Origin: UBA3076 sp964646435
Lineage (GTDB): Bacteria > Desulfobacterota > Dissulfuribacteria > Dissulfuribacterales > UBA3076
Assembly: GCA_964646435.1 (NCBI GenBank)
Contig: CAZYEJ010000003.1
Coordinates: 1 to 64,000, forward strand
Direction: 5' to 3'
Length of the DNA stretch: 64,000 nucleotides
A model generated the notes under the pieces. The model did not search any database and was not told the origin of the DNA. It worked only from the letters and a program-made list of their open reading frames with translations. Of this stretch, positions 17,590-27,006 are shown in pieces. Both the position numbers and the translations under genes were made by a program. Every line of letters begins with the position of its first letter. The stretch's first letter is position 1.

Positions 17590-17794
17590 AACAATTTATC
17601 AACCTTGGTTTATTATCTCTTGAGACGTCCTTAAATTTGGAAAATGAATAGAAGCTTAACTTAAGACAGGTCTATCAGAAAGTCACTGAAAGCATGAAGA
17701 GTGCGGGAAGAATTTGTTTGTATTGATAGATCAATTTATATTTAAAGGGGTATCTCCTTGACTCAGGTATATACTACATGTAGTGTTTCCGGGT

Positions 17795-17880
17795 ATGGAA
17801 GAGTATCCCCGGACACTTGCAGAACCGGGGGCGCGGTTCTCTTTGGAAGAGGCGTGCCTGGACTACCTCTTCCAAAACAA
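17795..17880 (+). mobile_element. IS1595-like transposase N-terminal remnant
   Basis: The frame from the ATG at 17795 reads MEEYPRTLAEPGARFSLEEA followed by CLDYLFQ. This matches the opening segment of IS1595/ISXO2-type transposases, which precedes their zinc ribbon (CPRCG type). The zinc ribbon and everything after it are absent. The rest of 17590-17940 holds no supported gene. Confidence 0.6.
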
Positions 17881-17940
17881 GGCGATGGGTCAAAGCACGT
17901 CAGAGAAGAGCACAGAAGGGTTCACCACAAGATATAGGGG

Positions 17941-18378
17941 TTACCTGAGCCAAGGAGATGCTCTCTTATGTTTTATTTCATCAGCTATCTTCCATCGGTC
18001 ATTTATTTTTTTAATCAGGAAAGACGTTTTCGAAACAATGCCATCTCCGTTTCTAATTTTGACAAATGTTCGAACCGTATAATCGTTTATAATTTTAGTC
18101 TTCTTCACTACCACCTCTGCCCCACCATATGCCTGCATTAACTGATATGGATAATTGGGATTTCTCAAAGTCCTCCTGGAATTACTCAGGATAGGATCAG
18201 CCAAGGAAGAGATAATAGCTTCTGTATCTCCAGTCTTTAAATATTCAAAAAACTCAATTACCAGAGATTCAACTTCTCCTGTATCATCCGCTAAAGAAAG
18301 GTTCGATTGAACAACCATCAGCACCTGGAAGAAAGTCAAAGCGATAAATAAACCGGCTATTTTAAATTTGTTCATCAA
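17941..18378 (-). CDS. Exported small protein, NTF2/SnoaL-like (hypothetical)
   Basis: The 145-residue protein starts with a clear signal peptide (KFKIAGLFIALTFFQVLMVV, cleavage probably after NLSLA). About 115 mature residues follow with the alternating helix-strand pattern of NTF2-like proteins: VESLVIEFFEYLKTGDTEAI, then VVVKKTKIINDYTVRTFVKI and FLIKKINDRWKIAD. Such domains occur in many small periplasmic proteins of unknown function, so no activity can be assigned. It is 27 nt downstream of the large SGNH protein gene on the same strand and may be cotranscribed with it. Confidence 0.65.
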   Translation of the reverse strand: MMNKFKIAGLFIALTFFQVLMVVQSNLSLADDTGEVESLVIEFFEYLKTGDTEAIISSLADPILSNSRRTLRNPNYPYQLMQAYGGAEVVVKKTKIINDYTVRTFVKIRNGDGIVSKTSFLIKKINDRWKIADEIKHKRASPWLR

Positions 18379-18405
18379 AATCTCCGCTGCAGCGAAAGCT
18401 CATTT

Positions 18406-20109
18406 TCATTGACACAGAAATATTCCTTGTTGTGGATCTGTCAATGCCTCAAACCAACGATCGGCCATGGAGATGTAACCTTGGCCATCTAGATGGACCC
18501 CGTCGTCGGCCAACTCCAAGGTGTTGTTGCTAAAATAAGTGTAAAAGTCAGGTGGAATTACTTGAATCGAATGTTCCAGTTCAAGCTGATCTATGCTTGT
18601 GTTGTATTCTTGAATTCGCTGATCCACGTCCGCAATTGCTGTACTTGAAAAAGGAACCTTTGCCAACATAGGTACTTTTTCATCGTTTTTCAAGTTCAAG
18701 ACAATGCTGCGCATATATTCTTTGTAAGTACCTTGGCACGAAGGTTCTCCCGCTTGAAAGTCTGCTTCTGTACAATTGACTCCGCTGGGGGTAAACAAGG
18801 TGGCTCCCGCATCATTCGTTCCGAATAGTATCAGCCAATATTCGGCATTAGGGAAGCGATCTTTAGTAGAATCTAATCGATATGCTCCGTCGAATGATCT
18901 TGTGCCTCCGAGTCCTTCATTAGCAACCACTATCGGCTGTTGCAAGCAATTGGTTAACAGATCGTTTAATATCGGCGTAAAACCCCTGCTCTTATTATTA
19001 CCTTCCTGGGATGAATCATCATTTGAGATGTCGTCGCCTACACCTTGGGTAATACTGTCACCAAAAGCAACGAAAACCTTACCTCCTACACCAACATTCT
19101 GATTTATGTCTTTGGCGAGTAGGCCGGTTACCTGATCACCAAGGTCATCAATTATTAAAGCTTCAATTGTGTGATTGCCTTCTGAAACGTTTGTGAATTG
19201 ACAATCAAATGGTTCACCATAGATTTGGCCTGATGAATTTATATTATCTAGTATGAATTCGACGCCACCTCCAACAGGGTAGTTTCTTGTAAGTGCGGAT
19301 ACATTTAAGATATCATTTGCCAGTTCGGTGTCGGTAATGTCGACAAAATTTGCTATCGGTTCTGAAATAACAACCTTTGGATCAGTGTCACTTTCTAAGA
19401 TTTTTACGTTGTCAAATTTTGCTTCACTCATTGTATATAGAGCAATAGTTCCGGTGGCGTGACTTGAATCGGCAACACTGAATAACGGACTGCTGTTAAC
19501 GATCACAAAAATTTTTGAGCCATCTAAATCTATGGAAACATTTAAGGCCTGATCCCTGTCAAAGCCTCTGCCGTCAACTTTTAATGTTGAAAATACCCCA
19601 TTGGATTTTCTCTCTAACCTGGCGAACCCCTGGAAACGACTCATAGAGAAACGGTAATAGTTGTCATTATCCACGTAACGAAATATGAGCCCAACAGTAT
19701 CCCTCGAGTCATCTTCATTCAAATCAGGTAAGATTTCAACTTGTACCTGATAATTGCTTAAGCCAAAGCCGTTATCGTAATAAGAGAACGTTCCTAAATG
19801 GAAACTATCCTGAAACCCTTTGACATCATTTAATTGATTATATTCTCCATTAATCACTTGCCAGTCAGCGGTTCTCCCTGGTGAATCAACTACAACTGTC
19901 CATCCGTCTGAATTACCATCATTGAAATCGTCTAAGAATATAACGGTTGTTCCTGTCGGAGTACTTGTCGCCGTATTTGTATTGCCGTCTTCGTTGGCTG
20001 ACTGGTCTTCTACTCTTACACCAAAGGTATATTCTATGTCATTCTGGAGTCCTATGATGGTGTATGCGTTGGAGTAGACTGCTCCCAAGCTAGGGGAGAC
20101 GTCCGGTAT
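18406..20109 (-). CDS. C-terminal part of a secreted SGNH/GDSL hydrolase, interrupted by the gap
   Basis: Read from the gap, this part begins inside an FN3-like repeat (GAVYSNAYTIIGLQNDIEYT). It passes through a LamG-like jelly-roll segment (VIFLDDFNDGNSDGW), then a domain with DVSALTRN-type strands, and ends in an SGNH hydrolase. The hydrolase shows block I VFVAFGDSITQGVGDD with the nucleophile serine, block II ANEGLGG, block III LILFGTNDAG and block V DDGVHLDGQGY with the Asp-x-x-His pair. The likely activity is deacetylation or esterolysis of a polysaccharide outside the cell. Together with 20210-22043 it is one gene; a gap of 671 bases would restore the frame (see findings). The ATG at 20088 is internal, not a real start. 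Confidence 0.8.
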   Translation of the reverse strand: MPDVSPSLGAVYSNAYTIIGLQNDIEYTFGVRVEDQSANEDGNTNTATSTPTGTTVIFLDDFNDGNSDGWTVVVDSPGRTADWQVINGEYNQLNDVKGFQDSFHLGTFSYYDNGFGLSNYQVQVEILPDLNEDDSRDTVGLIFRYVDNDNYYRFSMSRFQGFARLERKSNGVFSTLKVDGRGFDRDQALNVSIDLDGSKIFVIVNSSPLFSVADSSHATGTIALYTMSEAKFDNVKILESDTDPKVVISEPIANFVDITDTELANDILNVSALTRNYPVGGGVEFILDNINSSGQIYGEPFDCQFTNVSEGNHTIEALIIDDLGDQVTGLLAKDINQNVGVGGKVFVAFGDSITQGVGDDISNDDSSQEGNNKSRGFTPILNDLLTNCLQQPIVVANEGLGGTRSFDGAYRLDSTKDRFPNAEYWLILFGTNDAGATLFTPSGVNCTEADFQAGEPSCQGTYKEYMRSIVLNLKNDEKVPMLAKVPFSSTAIADVDQRIQEYNTSIDQLELEHSIQVIPPDFYTYFSNNTLELADDGVHLDGQGYISMADRWFEALTDPQQGIFLCQ

Positions 20110-20209
20110 NNNNNNNNNNNNNNNNNNNNNNNNNNNNNNNNNNNNNNNNNNNNNNNNNNNNNNNNNNNNNNNNNNNNNNNNNNNNNNNNNNNNNNNNNNN
20201 NNNNNNNNN
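20110..20209. other. Scaffold gap of 100 Ns inside the SGNH hydrolase gene
   Basis: Exactly 100 undetermined bases, a common placeholder for a gap of unknown size. The flanks are repeats that occur elsewhere in the same gene, which explains why the assembly failed here. Confidence 0.98.
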
Positions 20210-22043
20210 AGGTATGAACTACCGTGTATCCACCTGTAGTGTCCGCACTGAAATCATCGGAAAAGGTGGTATCGCCTGAAGGGACCGTGGGTATAGCGAC
20301 AGCCGTATTTGCATTGCCGTCTTCGTTGGCTGACTGGTCTTCTACTCTTACACCGAAGGTATATTCTATGTCATTCTGGAGTCCTGTGATGGTGTATGCG
20401 TTGGAGTAGACTGCTCCCAAGCTAGGGGAGACGTCCGGTATGGCCGTATTGTTGTTCCAGTCCAGGCCGTCCCACGAGGAAGTAGGCGCATAGTATACGT
20501 TGTATTTTACATTCGTTCCGTCAATATTATCGGTCGCCGTTCCAAACTCCACGGTTACAGAACCGCCTGTTGTGTCATCTGAAGCGGAACAAATTCCAAC
20601 CGTGCTGTCCCAAACAGGTGGGGTGGTATCGGCTGGAGGGGCCGCAGGTATGGCGACAGCCGTATTTGCATTGCCGTCTTCGTTGGCTGACTGGTCTTCT
20701 ACTCTTACACCGAAGGTATATTCTATGTCATTCTGGAGTCCTGTGATGGTGTATGCGTTGGAGTAGACTGCTCCCAAGCTAGGGGAGACGTCCGGTATGG
20801 CCGTATTGTTGTTCCAGTCCAGGCCGTCCCACGAGGAAGTAGGCGCATAGTATACGTTGTATTTTACATTCGTTCCGTCAATATTATCGGTCGCCGTTCC
20901 AAACTCCACGGTTACAGAACCGCCTGTTGTGTCATCTGAAGCGGAACAAATTCCAACCGTGCTGTCCCAAACAGGTGGGGTGGTATCGGCTGGAGGGGCC
21001 GCAGGTATGGCGACAGCCGTATTTGCATTGCCGTCTTCGTTGGCTGACTGGTCTTCTACTCTTACACCGAAGGTATATTCTATGTCATTCTGGAGTCCTG
21101 TGATGGTGTATGCGTTGGAGTAGACTGCTCCCAAGCTAGGGGAGACGTCCGGTATGGCCGTATTGTTGTTCCAGTCCAGGCCGTCCCACGAGGAAGTAGG
21201 CGCATAGTATACGTTGTATTTTACATTCGTTCCGTCAATATTATCGGTCGCCGTTCCGAACTCCACGGTTACAGAACCGCCTGTTGTGTCATCTGAAGCG
21301 GAACAGATTCCAACCGTGCTGTCCCAAACAGGTGGGGTGGTATCGGTTGTGTCTGTATAGAGGATATTGTCGAAATAGGCATCCTGTTGAGTCAGTTCGA
21401 TTTCAAAACTGCTGACCGTAATGGTGCTGCTGTCAGTATTTAGCACCAACTGTTCGCCGAAGGCGCTCACTGTGGTCTGGCTCGGGCTGAAATTGATTAC
21501 AATGCTGTAATCGTTATTCTGAACAAATTCAAATTCAAAAACTGTTGTATCGACTGCAATGCCGGACACATATTTTGTAACCTCCTTTGGTCCGTATCCG
21601 TCAGAATTCTTTACCTGGTAATAGTTGTCCTGATCCTGCACCAGGCGAATCTTGATTATTCCCCCACCAGGATATTTGACTGTTGGCAGAAAATCGATGC
21701 TGAATTTTCCGCTGGTTAATGCAGACAGGTTTCTGGAAAATTGTAATGATATGTCATTACCAGTAAGAACATGTAGCCTTTGACCTGCAACATCATAAAG
21801 GAATTCTCCGATGCCACCGCTCGTCCAGGTATGAACTACCGTGTATCCACCTGTAGTGTCCGCACTGAAATCATCGGAAAAAGAAATCGCTTGGGCAACG
21901 GTTGCCGAATACAGAAAAAGGGGACAACAATAGACCAGGACTAATATTTTCCGAAAAAATACCGTTATAGATGAGGCTCCCATCCTTAATAATGCTCCCG
22001 TACTAGCCCACCCCAATGGTTCCGATACATAACAAAATCGCAT
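20210..22043 (-). CDS. N-terminal part of the secreted repeat-containing SGNH protein
   Basis: The first 50 residues include a signal peptide (VFFRKILVLVYCCPLFLYSA, cleavage near VAQA). The real start may be the ATG at 21983 (MGASSITVFF) rather than 22043. A jelly-roll domain of about 180 residues follows (FSDDFSADTTGGYTVVHTW to DAYFDNILYTD). Three nearly identical 119-residue FN3-like units come next, each starting DTTPPVWDSTVGICSAS and ending in ANTAVAIP. A second copy of the jelly-roll start (TTFSDDFSADTTGGYTVVHT) runs into the gap. The architecture is that of a surface or secreted carbohydrate-active protein; its catalytic domain is at 18406-20109. Confidence 0.82.
20272..21342 (-). repeat. 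Three tandem 357-bp repeats encoding 119-aa FN3-like units
   Basis: Units lie at about 20986-21342, 20629-20985 and 20272-20628. The period is exactly 357 bp, measured from GGTGGGGTGG at 21331, 20974 and 20617. The copies are almost identical at the nucleotide level (the first differs at a few positions such as CCGAACTCC against CCAAACTCC). This implies recent duplication or gene conversion. A fourth, more diverged, partial unit lies beyond the gap at about 19960-20109. Confidence 0.95.
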
Positions 22044-22274
22044 TTAAAATTAAATTATAAATACTTATGATTTAGATAGCAAGATCTATACCGGCTAAAT
22101 TGTAAAAAAGATACGGAGTTCAAAAACATCCAACTAGGAAAAACTAGGCCAACAGCAGATAGAGGAAAAGTTTTACCACTGAGTGGAAAAATTTTATCTA
22201 ATTGATGTAAACTCTAAGTTCCTGGTTGACAGAGGATTTTGAGTGAGATTCCAGAGAGATGAGCGAGTAATTTC

Positions 22275-23585
22275 TTAGAGGTCTTCGCTGTTCACTATTC
22301 GTTGGGCTGCGTTTTCTCCGCTCAAAAATGATTCGTCAGTCCACAAATAACCCCACTCTCCATACCGTCCGCAATACGCTATGCCAATGTCATCGAGATA
22401 ACCGTGTACTGTAGACAAAGCGTCAGCTCGTTCCAAGTCGAAGATAACGTTTGCATAAGGAATGATTCGTGCATCACGATAAAGAATTTCATCGTCCTCT
22501 CTGACCACTCCGCAACGTATTAAATCCGAGATGACAGGCGCGATGCATTCTTGAGGCTCCCTGTCCAACGGTTTATATTTGTTGGAATAATAGACTTCGG
22601 CCTGAATAGTGCCTGTACCGCGGGGAGAATTGTTTGGGGATAACATGTGGGGATAGCTCAATCTAGTGAAAAAGAAATCATCTTCATAGAAATATGTCCA
22701 TTGGGTTTCAGAGATATCGTCCCTGTTAATCCCGATATTAACCACTACACATGTGGTGCAGGCTAATTTTTGAGCCGCGTCTACAACATCGGCGGTCACC
22801 CCCTCAATCATGGAAATCAATTCAGGCAGCGGAATGGAAGAAATGAGCTTATCATATGTCATTTCAGTGCCGTTTGCGAAATAAAGCTTTCGGCTCCCGG
22901 GATCCAGATTTACCAGTTCAAATCCCATCTTAAGATCAGTCTGTCTTAAAAACCTATTAAAGAAAGACCCGAATCCGCCGTGAGTGGGATATCGAAAGTG
23001 ACTTACATAGTGAACATCAGTAGTTTGAGGAGAGAGTGCTCCACTAAGAACCTCTTCCAGGCCCGGCCTGTACATCCTTGGCCCTATCCAATCAGTGCTC
23101 ATATTGTCGGCTGTGGTGGTATGAAACTTTTTGGTATATTGCATGGGAAAAGTCTCGGCGAGAGTTTTTCCATAGCTGGCAATAAGCCAGTCGGAATAGT
23201 TCTTGTTTTCCCCGCAATCATGATTGTTCGCGTACACAAAATCACTTATGGCTTTAACTACCAAATCAACCGGTAAACCGTATAAGTTGCATTGAACCGG
23301 ATGTTTTATCAGGTGCCCTTGCCAGTAATTATTCACACCGGCCTGTATAGTTTCAAATTCGAAGTCTACGCTTTCGGCGAACAGATCTTGAATCCGCTTG
23401 ACCTTGGTAAAAGAGATGTGTGGTCCGACATCAAATATGAAGGCATCTGTACTCCTGAAGGAAGCTGCGTTACCGCCATAATACCTGTTCCGCTCGAACA
23501 TGACGGATTTGACACCTAGTTCGTGTAATCGATGCGCTGCCCCGAACCCAGCCATTCCTGCACCTAATATGACAACTTCTTGCAT
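22275..23585 (-). CDS. FAD-dependent oxidoreductase, UDP-galactopyranose mutase/amine-oxidase-like
   Basis: The N-terminus QEVVILGAGMAGFGAAHRL is a dinucleotide-binding Rossmann motif, followed by FERNRYYGGNAASFRSTDAF and FDVGPHISF. Further on, NYWQGHLIKHPVQCNLYGLP resembles the substrate-proximal segment of UDP-galactopyranose mutase-like flavoproteins. The C-terminus AYCGRYGEWGYLWTDESFLS closes the FAD site. The 436 residues are typical for this NAD(P)/FAD protein group, which is common in polysaccharide clusters. A mutase or a sugar-nucleotide redox role is possible; a protoporphyrinogen-oxidase-like activity is less likely in this context. It lies 15 bp after the epimerase gene, probably in one operon. 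Confidence 0.75.
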   Translation of the reverse strand: MQEVVILGAGMAGFGAAHRLHELGVKSVMFERNRYYGGNAASFRSTDAFIFDVGPHISFTKVKRIQDLFAESVDFEFETIQAGVNNYWQGHLIKHPVQCNLYGLPVDLVVKAISDFVYANNHDCGENKNYSDWLIASYGKTLAETFPMQYTKKFHTTTADNMSTDWIGPRMYRPGLEEVLSGALSPQTTDVHYVSHFRYPTHGGFGSFFNRFLRQTDLKMGFELVNLDPGSRKLYFANGTEMTYDKLISSIPLPELISMIEGVTADVVDAAQKLACTTCVVVNIGINRDDISETQWTYFYEDDFFFTRLSYPHMLSPNNSPRGTGTIQAEVYYSNKYKPLDREPQECIAPVISDLIRCGVVREDDEILYRDARIIPYANVIFDLERADALSTVHGYLDDIGIAYCGRYGEWGYLWTDESFLSGENAAQRIVNSEDL

Positions 23586-23600
23586 ATCGACGTGTTCCTT

Positions 23601-24512
23601 CTATGCCATACGTAATTCACGTTTCCACCAGGCAATGGTCTCCTCTAATCCGTTATCTAATGTGAACTTAGGGAACCATCTAACTTCATCTGATAAACGC
23701 CTTACGTCAGCTACCAGCAGGTTAGGTTCAGCTTCTGGTGTTGAAATAGCACCAAATTGAATTAAATCTCTTCCCGATAATTGGTCTGCAATCCTGTAAA
23801 CCATGTCTCTAAGCGAAACAGGCCTGCCCGAGGCAATATTCACAGGTCCCTGAACGCTGCTTTCAAGAAGTGAAACGAAGGCGTCCGCCACATCCTTAAC
23901 GTAAAGATAATCCCGTATTTGTCTGCCGTGTGAGCAACGGGCCGGTTCATTTAGTAACAGCGATCGGATCACTGAGGGGACAAGCCGCTTTGGATGTTCA
24001 TGTGGGCCAAATAGATAAAAAATTCGTCCCCAGGCACTGCTCAAGCCTGTATTCTCAGAAAAAGCGGTCACCAATGATTGCAGAGAGTGTTTACAGGAGC
24101 CATAAAAACTCATTGGAGATAGCGGTGTCTTTTTTTCGGAGAGAAAACCGTATTCCCAGTCATATTCAGCACAACTCCCCGCCCAAACGGCACGCTTCCC
24201 AGCACATTGGGTAAACGCCCTCAGTAATTCGAGGCTGGCCTGCACCCAATGAAAATTTTCTATGGCATTCCAGCATTTTCCGGGTTTGACATACCATGCA
24301 AAGTGCAACAGGTGAGTCGGCCTTACCGAATTTAATAATTCCGTGACGCTGACAGAATTTAACAAATCAATAGTATGCCAGTTAACATTCAGGTGGTCGC
24401 CATGTGTTTTTCTGGAGCAAGTGGCATGGATTTCATAGCCTCTTTCCAACAATAAGGGCAAACAATGTCTGCCAATGAATCCGGTAGCGCCTGTAATTAA
24501 AACTTTCTTCAT
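23601..24512 (-). CDS. NAD(P)-dependent sugar epimerase/reductase (extended SDR)
   Basis: The start MKKVLITGATGFIGRHCLPL contains the GxxGxxG motif; the open frame extends 13 codons upstream (to 24551), but that part has no homology pattern. Other SDR signatures are LLHFAW, AVWAGSCAEYDW, and the catalytic YGSCK (YxxxK). At about 303 residues it is of usual length. It sits between the C-methyltransferase of the CDP-sugar pathway and the UGM-like flavoprotein. The likely role is reduction or epimerisation of a CDP-4-keto-6-deoxy sugar; this is inference from order. Confidence 0.83.
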   Translation of the reverse strand: MKKVLITGATGFIGRHCLPLLLERGYEIHATCSRKTHGDHLNVNWHTIDLLNSVSVTELLNSVRPTHLLHFAWYVKPGKCWNAIENFHWVQASLELLRAFTQCAGKRAVWAGSCAEYDWEYGFLSEKKTPLSPMSFYGSCKHSLQSLVTAFSENTGLSSAWGRIFYLFGPHEHPKRLVPSVIRSLLLNEPARCSHGRQIRDYLYVKDVADAFVSLLESSVQGPVNIASGRPVSLRDMVYRIADQLSGRDLIQFGAISTPEAEPNLLVADVRRLSDEVRWFPKFTLDNGLEETIAWWKRELRMA

Positions 24513-24543
24513 CAGAGAAACTTGGGAACGGGAGATAAATAAG

Positions 24544-24659
24544 TTGAACAAAAATTAATAGGATTTTTTGTTGTATTCAAGACGCGAGGAGCGAGCATAA
24601 CGGGTTATGTGATCGACGAGCAACGAAGAAGACAGCAAAAAAGACATTAATTTGTTCAA
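24544..24659. repeat. 116-bp palindromic repeat element
   Basis: The ends form an imperfect inverted repeat of about 28 bp: TTGAACAAAAATTAATAGG plus TTTTTTGTTGT against the complement of ACAGCAAAAAAGACATTAAT plus TTGTTCAA. The centre has a perfect small palindrome, CATAACGGGTTATG. It is non-coding and fills the space between the methyltransferase stop and the epimerase start. The structure is that of a REP/MITE-like unit. Confidence 0.7.
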
Positions 24660-24686
24660 GTTATTTATTGTACGTTCCTTATTATA

Positions 24687-25922
24687 TCAGGAATATATCT
24701 TAAGGTCGGGAATAGATACCACGAATTTGCCGCCCCAGTCTCTGATATATGCCATTTGCTCCATGATTTCCTCTTTGAGATTCCATGGCAGGATTAGCAG
24801 ATAATCAGGTTTGGTTTGTGTAATCTTGTCGGGATTATGAATTGGGATACGAGTTCCCGGCAAATACAGATTCTGTTTATGAGGGCTTCGATCGACTGTA
24901 TAATCAATAAAATCGGTTCTGATTCCGCAATAGTTCAGGAGGGTATTTCCCTTGGCCGGTGCTCCATAACCCACGATGGTTTTACCTTCATGCTTAGCCT
25001 GTATCAAAAAACTCAACAGCTTCCGTTTTGTTTTGTGGACCTTCTGAGAAAAACATTTATAACTGTCCATGTCATTTAAGCCTCTTTGTACTTCGAGGTC
25101 CCTTAATTGATTGACATGGTTATGTACAGGCATATCCCTATTTTCTTCATGACAGGCAAAAATGCGAAGAGATCCGCCATGTGTCGGGATTTGCTCTACG
25201 TCGAACAACTTGAGACCATGTTTGGAAAAAACTTTCTCAACAATGAGAAAGGACAGATACGAAAAGTGTTCATGATATATCGTGTCGAACTGGTTTTCCT
25301 CCATCAGTATGAGCAGATGAGGAAATTCCATTGTAATTATGCCGGCAGGCTTCAGCATTATCTTCATCCCTGCCACAAAATCGTTCAGATCCGGTACATG
25401 TGCAAGGACGTTGTTCCCGAGCAGCAGATCCGCCCGCTTCCCTTTTTCTGACAAATCCTTGGCTGTTTCGGATCCAAAAAACTTTGTGACAGTCGGGATG
25501 CCGGCCCCCTTAGCTACTTCCGCCACATTTTTAGCCGGCTCAATTCCCAGCACAGGGATGTCTTTTTTCTTGAAGTATTGCAGCAGGTATCCGTCATTGC
25601 TGGCTATTTCTACGACCTGAGAGCCCGAGTCAAATCCGAACCTACCAATCATGAATTCCACATAGGCTCTGGCATGGTTAAGCCAGGTTTCAGAATAAGA
25701 TGAAAAGTAGGCATAATCACTGAAAATTTGATCGGGACTCTGGAATTCTGGTATTTGCACCAAATAGCAGTTTTCACAGACATAGACATGTAGCGGATAA
25801 AAAGGCTCCATCTGATTCAACTCATCATGTTTGAGAAACGAGTTTGAGAGAGGAGACATGCCCAAGTCCACAAAGGAATGCCTTAAAGCTGTTCCACAAA
25901 AACGGCATGTCAAATGCTTCAT
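24687..25922 (-). CDS. Sugar C-methyltransferase, TylC3/NovU-like
   Basis: The 411-residue protein has the three-part layout of SAM-dependent sugar C-methyltransferases. First is an N-terminal zinc-binding domain (TCRFCGTALRHSFVDLGMSP to VCENCYLVQ, two Cys pairs). Then a Methyltransf_13-type core carries VVEIASNDGYLLQYF, GIEPAKNVAEVA and FPHLLILMEENQFDTIYHEH, with the family HEHFSY motif. A C-terminal domain has GYGAPAKGNTLLNYCGI and DYTVDRSPHKQN. Known members methylate C-3 of NDP-4-keto-6-deoxyhexoses. With RfbF and RfbG upstream in the same direction, a CDP-linked branched sugar is the probable product. Four bases separate it from rfbG. Confidence 0.9.
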   Translation of the reverse strand: MKHLTCRFCGTALRHSFVDLGMSPLSNSFLKHDELNQMEPFYPLHVYVCENCYLVQIPEFQSPDQIFSDYAYFSSYSETWLNHARAYVEFMIGRFGFDSGSQVVEIASNDGYLLQYFKKKDIPVLGIEPAKNVAEVAKGAGIPTVTKFFGSETAKDLSEKGKRADLLLGNNVLAHVPDLNDFVAGMKIMLKPAGIITMEFPHLLILMEENQFDTIYHEHFSYLSFLIVEKVFSKHGLKLFDVEQIPTHGGSLRIFACHEENRDMPVHNHVNQLRDLEVQRGLNDMDSYKCFSQKVHKTKRKLLSFLIQAKHEGKTIVGYGAPAKGNTLLNYCGIRTDFIDYTVDRSPHKQNLYLPGTRIPIHNPDKITQTKPDYLLILPWNLKEEIMEQMAYIRDWGGKFVVSIPDLKIYS

Positions 25923-25926
25923 ATTC

Positions 25927-27006
25927 CTATCCCCTGCTCAACGATTCATAGTGTGCAATCTGATTCTCAGTAACCCGGCGCATATTTTCCCCATGCTGGT
26001 AAGCGTGATACCATTCAACAGTCCACTCTAAGGCTGTTTCAATGTCTATTTTGGGAGCCCATCCCAACAGATTTCTGGCTTTCGAACAATCAAGTTTCAA
26101 ATAGGTGGCTTCATGTGGCTGAGGTGCGGAATCCAGTTCCCAGCTTGCATCCAGACCCCAAAGATCTTTCAGATGACTTACAATCCAGGAAACAGGTTTT
26201 GCTCCTTCTTCATTAGGACCAAAATTCCAGCCCTGGGCAAATTCCTTTCCTTCCTGGAATAATTTTTCCGCAAGAATTTGGTAGCCGCATAAAGGTTCCA
26301 GAACATGCTGCCATGGCCTGATGGCAGAGGGGTATCGAATCATGATAGGGCGGTGATTCAAAAAGGCCTGAATAATATCAGGGATAAGGCGGTCAGCCCC
26401 CCAATCCCCACCGCCGATAACATTACCGGCCCTGGTTGTTGCTACCCGGACATCAGGTATTACATCTCCATCTTTTGAGAAAAATGAACTGCGATAAGCG
26501 GCCGTTACCAATTCAGCGCAGCCTTTGCTGCAGGAATACGGATCTTGGCCACCCATTGGTTCGTTTTCGCGGTATCCCCAATACCATTCTTTATTTTCAT
26601 AGCATTTGTCACTGGTAATATTGACCACTACACGCACACTGTCAGATAAACGGACTGCCTCTAAAACATTTACCGTACCCATGATATTGGTGGTAAATGT
26701 TTCGATAGGGGCTTCATAAGAGCGGCGCACCAATGCCTGTGCAGCCATATGAAAGATAATTTCCGGTTGGCATTCAATAAATGCGGCATGCAACTTTTCC
26801 AAATTGCGTATATCTACATAATATTCTGAATTTATTCCATCACGCACATGGGCAATTTCGAAAAGATTCGGCTTGGAGGGCGGATCTAAGGAAAGTCCTG
26901 TAACATTAGCGCCTTTGCTTTGTAGCCAGATGGAAAGCCAACTGCCCTTAAAGCCCGTGTGCCCTGTGATAAGAACTCTCTTGTTTTTCCAAAAATCGCC
27001 AGCCAT
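25927..27006 (-). CDS. rfbG: CDP-glucose 4,6-dehydratase
   Basis: The start at 27006 (MAGDFWKNKRVLITGHTGFK) overlaps the stop of rfbF as TGATG. The frame is open 51 codons further upstream only because it runs through rfbF. GHTGFKGSW is the cofactor motif, FHMAAQALVRRSYEAP and DPYSCSKGCAELV (YxxxK) follow, and RPWQHVLEPLCGYQIL is specific for the CDP-glucose/GDP-mannose dehydratase group. It converts CDP-glucose to CDP-4-keto-6-deoxyglucose using bound NAD. The about 360-residue length is normal. No RfbH (3-dehydrase) gene is nearby, so a 3-deoxy sugar such as abequose is not indicated. Confidence 0.94.
   Translation of the reverse strand: MAGDFWKNKRVLITGHTGFKGSWLSIWLQSKGANVTGLSLDPPSKPNLFEIAHVRDGINSEYYVDIRNLEKLHAAFIECQPEIIFHMAAQALVRRSYEAPIETFTTNIMGTVNVLEAVRLSDSVRVVVNITSDKCYENKEWYWGYRENEPMGGQDPYSCSKGCAELVTAAYRSSFFSKDGDVIPDVRVATTRAGNVIGGGDWGADRLIPDIIQAFLNHRPIMIRYPSAIRPWQHVLEPLCGYQILAEKLFQEGKEFAQGWNFGPNEEGAKPVSWIVSHLKDLWGLDASWELDSAPQPHEATYLKLDCSKARNLLGWAPKIDIETALEWTVEWYHAYQHGENMRRVTENQIAHYESLSRG

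Noticed and set aside
17941..18082. Plus-strand extension of the IS1595-like ORF (to 18082)
   Set aside because: After the transposase start the frame merely runs antisense through the small exported-protein gene; the transposase zinc ribbon is absent.
20052..20109. Reading through the Ns in one frame (peptide ending TPTHTPS)
   Set aside because: This frame is produced only by the arbitrary 100-base gap; the neighbouring frame with GAVYSNAY continues the real repeat.
20272..21342. CRISPR-like array
   Set aside because: The regular repeats are 357-bp coding units without unique spacers and stay in frame.
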